Shown here: positions 39,667 through 52,800 of the stretch, in pieces
Numbering within the stretch: the first letter of the stretch is position 1
Layout of the letters: each line of letters opens with the position of its first letter
Source: Argopecten irradians
Taxonomy: Eukaryota; Mollusca; Bivalvia; Pectinida; Pectinidae
DNA length: 64,000 nucleotides
Reading direction: 5' to 3'
Assembly (NCBI RefSeq): GCF_041381155.1
Contig: NC_091134.1
Span: 1,422,001-1,486,000 of the forward strand
The notes under the pieces: generated by a model
Databases searched by the model: none
Seen by the model: only the letters and a program-made list of their open reading frames with translations
What the model was told of the DNA's origin: nothing
Program-made: the position numbers and the translations under genes

Positions 39667-42600
39667 ATGGTGACTTTTGGACCACTGTCTGGATTAGTGT
39701 CAACACTAAGTATCATAGTCATGGTAAGTTCGGTTTGATTTCCACGACCAAGCAGTAAAAATAAACTAAATTACTGCAAAAGTTAGATTAGTTCACTTCC
39801 ATAAGGCTCACCTGCCAACATATATATTCAATTGCAAATCTTGACACGTACATAATGTAATTCACACATCGTCCCTGTACATCAATTGACCAAACTACCT
39901 TCTCATCTATGGTCGCTCACAAAGCCTTCAATTTTGCCAAATAATATTCCATGGTGCATGGATATAGCGACAATGATAGTGCCAATGGAGTGTCGATACC
40001 TATAACTAGCTATATGTGTTCCTGACACAGCTTATCATTAATATTAATTAATTATTTTAACTGAAAATCAACTGTTTCGTTAACAGTTTTTTTTCAATAC
40101 TGTATCATACAGTTTCATCACTACACAGGCAGTATTTCTTCACGTGAATTTTACGTGAAATTCACGTGAAGAAATATTGGCTGTGTACACATTGTTTATT
40201 AAAGATGCTCCACGGCTGACAAAGGGTATTTTTTTCACTATCGAAAACAGGAGCAGACGATTTAGTATTTTTCTTAAGTTGCAAAAGTTACTTACTTTAC
40301 ACCATTACCGCCATTGAAAAGTTTGAGCGTCTAATTCTACTTAAAGTTAAAAATATGAAAAATAATTAATTGCATCCCGAAAAAAATCCGTGTGACTATA
40401 TCCTATATGGAAGGAAGTACTGATTGCGCATGCACCAATTGCGAAATAAATCGTTTTATATTATTTTTTGTGTTAATGAGGCATATATATACACGATTAA
40501 ACACCAATTATTGTTCAAATGATGAATATCATTTATACTCTGTCGGCGGTGGAGCATCTTTAAATAATATTAGTCATAGTTTACATAAATCTAACTTTCA
40601 CATACTATTCCCCAATACACTTTACACACATGAACTGAACATTCGCAGTTTATATTAAAGCAAAAGTTATGTATTGACTAAGATCAAGATATATCTAATA
40701 TTGACGAAGCGTTCAATTGGTGTCTCTTACAAATTACATGTACTTACAAGGCGGAAATGTTTAAAGTAAAACGTAAATTTGAATTCATCCAGTTCTTTTA
40801 TTCCTCCAAATGAAGGGTTACACAAATTGAACAAAAATTGAACAAGGTAAAAAAAAATTATATATATGGATATTCAATATACAAAAAATGTAAAGCAGGA
40901 AATATACATACATATACTTGTAAGCGTAATACATGTAATTGGTAGAATTAACGATGAACAGAGTATCGATTTGAAATGAGACAATTCGATGTAAACCTTA
41001 CATAAAATTGGCACAAGGTTTAGATAAGGAATGTTATGTTAGAATACTATAACAGAGGGTCACATACGCTACCAGAATAAAGAATAAACTCATTGAAATG
41101 TTAGAACTGATGCTTTGTGAAGGACAAAATTATATTATCATCACAAAGAGCCGGTGTAATATCGTCTGATCGACGGACAAGTATGGTCTTCAGATTGATC
41201 TAAAATGCATATACATAAACCAGGTTACAACCATTAAAGATGCTCCATGACAAACGGCACTATCCATTAGTACTTTTTCTTTATATTTTGTATAGCAACT
41301 ATCTCCGAATAAGACTAGTTCCGGATTGTTACTAGGCTAATGTTTACACGTTTCAGCTAAGTTTGGAGATGATTTCGACAAACGCCATAGATTAAAAAAA
41401 TAATACATTGACAATGGACTGTGAATTATCTTAAATCCATACAGGTCACTATTTTGACTCAGGCGTTGTTCACATTGTTCACTTTCTTCTACAAACAACA
41501 CATAATATACAATACAACATACAATATGTTTCCATGTTAATATACTTTGTATATAGACAGATTGTTACTAATCATACAAACATCACTGTAGATCGTACCA
41601 TATATCGGGTATATACCCTCTTTTGGACTTATAAATACTGCAATGATATGATATAAACGTATTAAAACAACTGTTTTACAGTACATTGAGACTTTACAAT
41701 GCAAAAAAAAAAAAAAAAAACCAACAACGTAGTTATGGACTTATAAGTATAAGTTATATGAGTTATAAAGTATCTCTTATTTATGACGAAGTGTTCACAT
41801 ACTGTCGCTTATACTTTTTTACAAAGCGGAAATGTTAAAAGTAAAACGTAGTACTTGGAAATTTGAATGAAAATGCTCCAAAATTATCATGGACAGGCTA
41901 TCCGGAAATTGTTGTTTTTTCATAAGGAAGTTCAGAACGTGACATCATATTGCTCCGCAAACAAGTCAGAAAAAAACCGTAAACTGTCAACTTGTCGATG
42001 TTGGTGTAAAGTGATAAACATGTTGTGTGCTATCGGTAAAGTGGATAAAAACAAAATCTTTATATTGATACAGGTAAGAAAATGGTCAGTGTTACCTTCA
42101 TTTCGGATAATTTAGGATTTATTCTCCGAAAAGGTAAATTAAATATTGATGATAATTATTTTAAGTACAATCTTGTTCAGTATTAAGTATATACATGTCA
42201 TCTTTTATTACATAATATCTTTCAATTGGGATATGGCTTTATTGGGGAAAGTTAATACAACTGACACAAAATGCACAAACGTTTTTATAGCATTATGTAA
42301 CAAGAGGCCCATGGACATTAACGGTCACATGATTTCGGATATATAATGAAACAAAGACATATAAAAAACTATATATACTGGCCCTTTTATAAAGCTGACT
42401 TTTTAATTATGAAGAGTATTTGCTTCCGTCAAACCTGTGAATTTAGAAGATTTGACCCTATTTGCACCCGTCCCTCTGGTCCCCCAGGGGGTGTGCGAGG
42501 ACCGATATGGATGTTAAAATGATATCCCAGGCTAATAATTCTAATCATAATTTACTCATTTCCTATGAAAATTGAGCAAATAATGTTCATAAATGTGTTT

Positions 42601-45600
42601 TTCCTATATAAACTAAAGAAAACTTGGCCCTCTCCCCAGGGGGTAACATGAGACTCCAGGGTCATATACATGTGATTCACAATTTTTATAAAACACTTAA
42701 GACCATTCCATCTATAAAAAAAGATCATGCCATCTATAAAACGTATTTGATTCTACCATTTCCGGACTTTTAATAAGAAGATTTTTGAAGTTTAAGCCTA
42801 TTTTACCCTTTTTGGCCCCGCCCCTCTGCCCTTAGGGTGTCGTCCTGGACCAATATGGATATGATGTTAAAATGCCATCTCATGCTAATAATTCGAACTA
42901 ATTTCAACTCATTTCCTTTGAAAATTGAGAATTGTTTTCCCTATATAAACTATAGCAAACTTGGCCCGCCTCCCCAAGGGGAAACGTGTGACCCCAGAGT
43001 CAAATAATTCCACCTATGAAATGTATTTGATTCTTCCATTTCCAGAATTTCAGATGAAATTTTTGAAATTTTAGCCTATTTGACCCCTTTTGACTTCGCC
43101 CCTAAGGCCCCTAGCCACTCATAGAAAATTTGTTTATAGGATAAATGGCCATCACATACTCATAATTTCCTATTACAAATAACCTATCAATGCTAAAAAA
43201 TGTGTTTTCCCTATATAAACTATAGTAAATTTAACCCCTTCCCAGGGGAAAACAAGAGACCCCAGGGTCATATAATTCGCAATTTTTGTAAAGGACATTA
43301 AGGCCTGTATCTATGAAAAGTATTTGATTTTACCACATCTTTGAAAAGAGAAGATGATTTTTGAAATTTTAGTCAATTCTACCCCTTTTTGCCCATCTCA
43401 CAGTCCCCTGGGGATGGGGATCATATAATTCACAAATTTTATTGGCCTTATGCCTTAGAAGTTTTGTGCAAAATTTCATTAAAATTGCTTCAGCAGTTTT
43501 GGAGAAGAAGTCGAAAATGTAAATTGTGTACGGACATCCGACGGACGATGCACGACGGGCGACGACGGACAAAAGGCGATTAGAATAGGTCACTTGTGAC
43601 TTCGTCTCAGGTGACCATTTAATTCATATCTATGTATATAAATAGTTGGCTGGTTTGTAAATATTTACCTCTCCAAGAAGATTTATCCCCTTTTCCGATT
43701 TTGAATCCTGTTCTACTATCTATATCTTAATTGATATTATTACTAATGACATGAAACTCGTGTGAAGCCCTCTAAATATTTTTCGATACACGGAGTTAAA
43801 ATCACTCAAGTTTTTATACCGAATCATAAGTGTACTATAATGATTAAGATGATGTTGATTATTATTTAGAACTCTCATACGTCTATTTCAATGTAAATGC
43901 ATTATTTTTGTGCGTGATTGAAATAATCGCTTTGTCTGTTCCGATAGCCTTGCATGTAACGAACATTTCGTTTCGTATCGGATAGTTAGACTTAATATTA
44001 TAATAAAAAAATATCAAGTGATGCACTTATGCACTACAGTAATAGTATAAAACCACCACATGATACGGATGTACAAAAATATATCTCATTGTCATGATTA
44101 TCTGATAATTTCTTTATCACGATATCAATATATACGGTATGTTGCAGTGCACATTGCTTGTGGTTTTTATCACTCCCCCCCCCCCTTTTAACAAGCAAGT
44201 AATTTAATAAGTAAAAATGTTTGAAATACGTATTCCTTAATTATCCACAGATCTGCTGTTTGGTCGTCGGAGCGTTAAACAGGTCATGTGTTCCCATCAC
44301 GTGTTCTCCAGGTCTGTATTCCAACACTGACAGTTAAACATTCATGCCTCTTGTGTTAATTCCATCTGTGAAAGAAAGAATTGTTTAAAAGCTGAAATAC
44401 AAAAGTTTGAAAACTAAAATAAAAATTCCAAATCCTACTCATTTAAATTGGTCAGTTATTCCTAATCAAAAGGCAACATCAAGTTGTATAATGTGATGTC
44501 ATAATAATGGAAAAAGGGAAAGCTACATTCGGCGTATCGACAGTCCAAACCTAATTACATTAAATCATCAAAATTACAAGGATTCCCTGTAGAGGTCAGG
44601 GTCTTAACGTTGAAGTTTCTTGTAATGAATGTTTTTATTATGAAATATGTATGCGGGTACTACTCTTCAAATTTTGATGGATGGAGAGCTATACACACAA
44701 AAAATCCTTCCTAGTTTGATCTAATGTCTGCTTTAACAAAAATAGAACAGGGCACGCCTTATCACATTCAAAGTGTGAATTTTAGTTTATTTAAGTTTAT
44801 TTACCACACTAGTATCACAAATGAAGACGCCGCCATTTTGCTATATTTTAGAGTTATTCCGAACGACATATCAGAAAATCAAACCATCACTAAACTTATG
44901 GATTATATATTTGATCAGACAAGTATTTAAAGCTTGAAATGCAACGAGGAACAAAATATTCAAATAATCGTGCAGGGCGTTGCTTAGTCACAATAACAGA
45001 CATTGCAATGATCAGACCTGTGTAGAAACTGAGAAATGACTTATAATACTATACATATATATAGCTTTAAATCCTTTCATTGATGATCTTGGTTTTTCCC
45101 CTATGGTTTTGGTCAATCCACAAACCAGAGGGAGAAGGCATGTGTCTCGGCTCGTCGCATTCCGATTACGTATGGAAGTATATACATTTATTTCTGACAT
45201 TGTTTTTTTTAAATGATTAAATGGATTGGTATTGCAACTGTTTATTTAGTCCACACTGAAATATTCTAAAATATTAATCACATGGAACACATGAGCGTTA
45301 TACGGAGGTTTATCCTTATTTAAGTAATATGTTGGCGAGGAACTCGTCAAAATCAGCAAAAATGTACGGTACATTGTAACGGGGAGCTCGTTCTGGAAAC
45401 AACAGAAGATAAACAATGATCATTTTGGTATGGACATAAAAAGAAGAATAAATACTAGATAAAACAAAAGTCATAAATTCCCTCTACACTAGCATTGCGG
45501 TCGTGTACGTGTTCAGTATATTGGTATGTAATCCTGCACCTTTTATGATGAATCGTAATTAGAAATATTTTAAAGAATTAGAAATAGAATACGTATTGTT

Positions 45601-48600
45601 TCTGAATTTCCTTATCCTTGATGTGTCGTCAAACGTCTAGGGCCAGCTTGTTTTGTAGGTTATAAGATAGTGAAGTGTGACATGGACGGGGGACCAGACA
45701 AATGTATTCCATGTGAAAGAAACAGGGTTCAGCCCTTCAACATTTCCTCATGGGACGACGAGTTCCTCCATGAATGTATCCAAATTGACTCCGAAAATGA
45801 GTGTCAGCTCAAAGGTAAGTATTTGGCAGAATATGCACGTTAACGATGAAATCAATAAAAATGACCTGTCATAATTTTAACCATAAAATAAAATTACTAT
45901 AACATAAAATTAAACAGAATAGTGTATTGATACCACACAAGTGATCGCCATTTTATGGTTTTGTGTAAATTTCCAAAGAAAATCCAAATTATTTCTTGTT
46001 TCAAATGAACTCTTGTTTAATGAATCTGAGGTCAACGAGGAAAGCGATGAATTAACAATCTATCCAATGTGATGTGTGGATTCAAATAACCTATAAACCG
46101 ATATCATCTCTTTGACAGGCGCCATCCATAGCAGGTACAGGGACAGAGATCCGACGTGTTTGAAGACCTGCGAATGTGATGTGTCCAACTGTTATGTGGG
46201 CGCTACGGCATGCAAATGCAAGAAATATCCACCTTGTGGGGTCAACGAGCAGCTGAATAGTATCACTGGAGGTAGGATTTAGGACTATTCTATCTGAAAT
46301 TATTATGCAAGGCTTTCTAACAGAATTATGTAAACTATAAACAGCATCGGCCAAAGAAGTAATATCAGCGGTTGTATTCCAGATAAACATGGATCATTAC
46401 AAACACATGAACAACATACTATAAACAATATTTGTATATTTAATATCCATTAATTGCAATAAAACAAAGAAACATGAGCCGACGCTTCCTAAGCCACAAA
46501 TAAAAATGTCACTAAGCATTAATAAGAAGAGAATCAAAAGTTAATATGTCATACAATTGTCATGAAGCATTGATGGGAAGAGAATAAAAAGTTTATACAC
46601 TGTATTTCATAAAATTGTCATGAAGCATTTAGAAGAAGAGTATAAATGGTCAGTATTTCATAAAAAATTCTCTGAAGCATTGATAAAACTAAAATTCCAT
46701 TACTTCATAAAAATGCCCTAAAGCAATGGGAAGAAGAGTATAAAAAGTCAATATTTCATGAAAATGTCATGGAGCATTGCTAACAAAAGTATAAAAAGTC
46801 AACAATTCAGATGAATGTATCATGATCTGGTAATATTATCATTTTACGGTTCATTTCTCATCGAAGAGGATCAAGTAGGTTACATTAGTGTACTCGGTGT
46901 ATAATTTGCTAACATTTAATTCTGCTGTTTATTCTTTCTGTATCTATTGTTTGCGATTCTAGCCTGCGAGCCATGCCCACCTAATAAAGAAAAAAAGGAA
47001 CGAGGTTGTTATCCATGTCAACATGTGTACACGTAAGTACTCGAGTTGTCTGCCTTCTAACACAAACATTGTAAATATCGATCCCCAAAATCGGTTTATC
47101 ACTTAAGGATGTACTCCTCTGAATAGTCAAAATTTTCTTGTATTAAACTTTTTTTCTCATATAGCCATAATTCCCTAATGAGTTGTTTGATATGTATGGA
47201 TGTTTGTAGAATTTATTTTCAAGTAGTCTTCATTAAAAATATACCAGTTATGATTAATAAGAGTCATATTTTTTCTTAAAATAACAACATATGCTACCCC
47301 TACCCCTTAATTTTGAGCTCCAAAATGCACTATTTTCAGCCATTTTTCTCAAATTTAACCCTTTATAGAAATTAGTTCTGGTATTAAACAATAGTTTGCA
47401 TATAAATAGGGAAAGGGTTGTTCTTTCTAAATTCCCCATTTAAATATTTATTATTTTTCAATATTTTTGACTTAAAATAAAAGTGCTCAAATTACCATTA
47501 AATGTAGAAATAAAGTGACAAAAGTGTATCATTTCACACATTAATGTTCAATATTTGAATTAACACGAACTCAGTAAAGATTTACAGCAAAAATTAACTC
47601 GATACAGCTGAAAATGCTGACGCGGTGATGATTTAAGTAAAAACAATATAAGTAAAATATGGGAAAACAGTGGCTCTACTCAAAGCAAAAAAAGACACAA
47701 TTTCAAAATGGCCGCCAAATGGGCCATTTCTTAAAATCGCTGTGTAAAAAAAATCTACTAAAAATAGAAATGTAATTGTTTGACAAAATTTTCTACAGAC
47801 CACATGCTACAGATATTGATAAATCGTATTTGAAAATCTCATAACGTTTTTTATCTATGTTGAAACGAGACTTCAACGGGACTGAAACCACAGAAGAATA
47901 CATCCTTAATGCTGCTTTCTTCAATTCGTAATAGATATTCGCCCAATTTTCTGTCAAAACATAATAACGAGCAGCATTTGTTGGCCATTTATCAGAAGTA
48001 TAGCTGTGAGAATGCTTGTTGCCTTTATATTCATAAGCTCGGAATCGAGATATAGATATATACTACATGTAATAGAGGCATTGCGTCTTGTACGAATAAG
48101 CCTTACTTACTGCGTCATGAGAAAAGTCTACGACTTCACAGTAACTTTAAATTCAAATATTTACGTAAGATTGAAATTGTATACTTGGTAGAGTCTACAG
48201 TGTAATATAAACGCGCCTGCTGTTTTGGCAAATTTGAATTCCAAAGCATTATAACAATTTTATCTGGAGGTGCAAAACTAATTCATTGCACAAAAATATT
48301 TCAATGCGAAAAAGTTTGCCACTCTATTTTAAACAGTGAAGCGTTTGTAATAAACAAAAATATCCTTAAGTTTATCTATCAATACAGATCTGTGATTGAC
48401 GATACTTATCTACTTTCAGGAGGAGAACAGACAGCCCGTTAGCACCTCCAAAAAGGACTGAGGCCTCTATATTAGGTAATAGACTGCTTAAACTCCAGAA
48501 GATTCGAGTCGTCTCAAATACATTATAACGTGAGATTTGTATACAACCCTCTTACATAATTCTGTTTATCATTAATTTTATCATTTTAACTAGTTCCATT

Positions 48601-49777
48601 GTTTCCATTTTTGTCTCCTCCTAAAGTTTGCGTCACAATGCAGTAAATAACTTATATGATATCCTTTGTTGATTTTTTTATGAGATTTTAGGTAACAAAG
48701 GCTGTTTGTAAAGACAATTCGTCTGAAAGGAGTTTAAGTATGAATTTTATAAAATGTTATTCAATTTATTTATTCAATACCTTATATATATATATAAATA
48801 TATATATAAATGTGTGTGTGTCTTTTCAGTAATACGCACCGAGAGGTATGTATATTTCTCTTGATTATTTTTGCTTTTGGAGAAATGTTTTAAATGAATT
48901 CTATGCAATTTTGAATATAAAATAACTTGACTTTTACTCCTTAAACAACTTTGCCTGTTTCGTGGTTGTCACAAGGAAATCTATATTTATTTATGACCTT
49001 GACAGGGATACTACGGAGCTCCCCAATACGACACTCGGAATGCCACACTCGACCAAAGGCTATATGTCGGCTAATGGCACGGGGCAAATAACAGGTAATT
49101 AATCAACTTCACATAAAATTACAGTAATATATTTGATTTGGAATTCGCTTATCGAATTCCAAACGGACTCAATCATACAAATAGTTTGTTACAAAAATAG
49201 CGCGGAGAAAACATTCATTTTATTTCCTTACACAGGTTTATTTTCATTGTATCTTGTTATTTAATAATTACTCCGGTAAAACTACAAAAAAAAATCAATA
49301 AAAAAAATCACTTTGAGTGTTGGTTACACGTGTAAATTTGTACTAATATTACATAATGCTATAATAGGTGTAGATTTTTTGTTTTATTTCTAATTTATTC
49401 CTGAAAATTCATAACTGAATGTGCTATATTCGGGTTTTACTGTATTCTGTATTTGCATAATAGATAATTATCAACCCTTGCGGGTAGGTATTGATTGTGA
49501 CATAATGTGTTTGCGAGCGTAACGTCATACTTTTCCGAGAAAACGATGTGAATTGCGCACAAATTAATGACGTCAGAATGGATACCTGTCCACAAGGGAG
49601 ATAACTCTGTAATATGCAAAGACGGGATATTTACGGAAGTGTTTGAGTGTACCCCTTTCACTGAACACTAAACGCCCACCTATATCATTAAAAAATATTA
49701 CTTTATGTTTATGTTTTCTGTGTTCAAATATTTCATAATTTATCGAAGAGAAAGCATCCCTTAATAAAAAAATTATT

Positions 49778-49814
<37 letters not shown>

Positions 49815-52800
49815 AACTTTTCTGCAAAAGACACATGTAATGGAAAAGTATACATGTAAAACTAATTTCCGATTTTCTACAGCAACTTACAGTGTACCTT
49901 GTTTTCGCAGGTGATGCAGCCATACAGACCAAGCCCATTGTGGACATGATAACACTTAGTATCGACAAAAGGTAGATAATCACGTGTATGCACACATCTT
50001 AAAACCCTTGTTTGAGCAATAACCCTATTTAGCACTCTTTGCTCATGAAACCATGTTTTATTGCATGTAATATATCAGTTATCACATTTTTCAGTACGAG
50101 CTAAACTCAAACCTGCGCTAACTCGATGTAAATATTTTTTTTTCTAAAATTTGATAATGCTCACATTAATAACAGTACACCTCTATGATACCATCATCAG
50201 AATAAAACAAATATATATATTAAAACATTAACATCGTATCGATACATGAATTAAATAGCTCTCTTTTGTTTTTTATCGAGCAGGAGATATCTAAAAGATA
50301 CCAAAACCGGTTTTTTTAAAATTCTTTTTCTTAACTATGACGATAGCAGGAAACAAGCTTATGGCTACCCTCGATGTTAATGTTCCGTTTTTATTTTTAG
50401 CACTATGGTCACCATTATCGCTGTGGGAGGTTCTGTGCTTCTAACGATAGTTATCGTCACCATTTGCCTTCTCAGATTCTACAGGTGCCGAAAACGCACC
50501 AGAAAGTTTCAGTACAACAACAACTACGACGGAAAAAATCCAAGTAAGTCCATTCGGTTCTCATTGTTTTTGTCCACTCCCAAATAACAAAAATCTATAA
50601 CGGTTTTTTTGATGAATAAATGTAGCAAGAGCAGATATCTATCATCGGAAACATCGACATTATGCAAATACGACTGCAATATATTTGTGCTGCGAATCAT
50701 CAACCTTTTGTTCTTAACTGAATATTAGATTTCATTTTTATTTATTTTAATTATGTAACAATAAAAAATATATATTACATGTCACCGTGTGAAATCACTA
50801 TATTCACAGATGCATTATAGTATATGGATTTATTGGCATTCTTATCTACATCTATTTTATGTCTCCTATTGTAGATAATTTAACAATAATACAAGAAAAC
50901 TCGTTGCTGCTAAATTTGAAGGACAATAATGTCAACGCCGTCCGTGAATTGGCGGCTAACTCTCACAACAGTGGCGACAATGTCACTCACACCAACTCGC
51001 AAGTTTTAAAACTGGAGAATAGTACCACAGGACAGCCAGGTTAGTCAAAGTAAAACATATCACATGTAAAGTCGACAATGTCCCTCACACCAACTCGCAA
51101 GTTTTAAAACTGGAGAATAGTACCACGGGACAACCAGGTTAGTCAAAGTAAAACATATCACATGTAAAGTCGACAATGTAACTCACACCAACTCGAAAGT
51201 TTTAAAACTGGAGAATAGTACCACGGGACAACCAGGTTAGTCAAATTAAAACATATCACATGTAAAGTCGACAATGTTACTCACACCAACTCGGAATTTA
51301 TAAAACTGGAGAATAGTACCACGGGACAGCCAGGTTAGTCAAAGTAAAACATATCACATGTAAAGTCGACACTGTCACTCACCACACCAACTCGAAAGTT
51401 ATAAAACTGGAGAACAGAACCACGGGACAACCAGGTTAGTCAAATTAAAACATATCACATGTAAAGTCGACAATGTGATGATGGTATGATGTCACTCACG
51501 CCAACTCGCAAGTTTTAAAACTGGAGAATAGTACCACGGGACAACCAGGTTAGTCAAAGTAAAACATATCACATGTAAAGTCGACAATGTAACTCACACC
51601 AACTCGAAAGTTTTAAAACTGGAGAATAGTACCACGGGACAACCAGGTTAGTCAAAGTAAAACATATCACATGTAAAGTCGACAATGTTACTCACACCAA
51701 CTCGGAATTTATAAAACTGGAGAATAGTACCACGGGACAGCCAGGTTAGTCAAAGTAAAACATATCACATGTAAAGTCGACACTGTAACTCACACCAACT
51801 CGAAAGTTTTAAAACTGGAGAATAGTACCACGGGACAACCAGGTTAGTCAAATTAAAACATATCACATGTAAAGTCGACAATGTTACTCACACCAACTCG
51901 GAATTTATAAAACTGGAGAATAGTACCACGGGACAGCCAGGTTAGTCAAAGTAAAACATATCACATGTAAAGTCGACAATGTCACTCACTCCAACTCGGA
52001 AGTTATAAAACTGGAGAACAGTTCCACAGGGCAGCCAGGTTAGTCAAAGTAAAACATATCACATGAAAAGTCGACAATGTCACTCACTCCAACTCGGAAG
52101 TTATAAAACTGGAGAACAATTCCACAGGGCAGCCAGGTTAGTCAAAGTAAAACATATCACATGTAAAGTCGACAATGTCACTCACTCCAACTCGGAAGTT
52201 ATAAAACTGGAGAATAGTTCCACGGGACAGCCAGGTTAGTCAAAGTAAAACATATCACATGTAAAGTCGACAATGTTACTCACACCGACTCGAAAGTTTT
52301 AAAACTGGAGAATAGTACCACGGGACAGCCAGGTTAGTCAAAGTAAAACATATCACATGTAAAGGAAGTGTACGATCTAAAGTTGTCTCCACGGGATGTA
52401 TGCTTAAAGTTGCCAGTATAGCTAGGGTTAAAATATAAGAATGGTGGTGTGGATTCATCTGGCCCAATTGTTCTATCTTTTCTAACTTATTGAAGTGATT
52501 GATGGGTTACCGCGATATCACAAGGGTGTATTGCTGTATTGTATTTCATTGTAGTTATGCCCCTATTTTACCCGAGTACTGACTCAGAGCAGACACTAGT
52601 TTCTGTTATAGATTTTAATATGGCATGGTCACGTAGACAGAGAGATATTGAGAATACGTTATACGCAGAGAACGTTCTTCGTGGTTCTTACACTCTTCAC
52701 TCGGTATTTTTGTTTGATCTTAACTTTCAGAAAGTGGTTACGGAACTGGGATTAATGAAGCGAACATACCATCATCACATGGACGGTCACTCCGCACGCG

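Noticed and set aside
43369-43593. Overlapping frames on both strands near the 3' end of the 1.3-kb repeat
   Set aside because: They fall inside a dispersed non-coding repeat block.
49573-49995. Minus-strand frame with a poly-proline run
   Set aside because: The proline run is the poly-G tract. The frame overlaps an exon of the forward TNFR-like gene and a foldback element.
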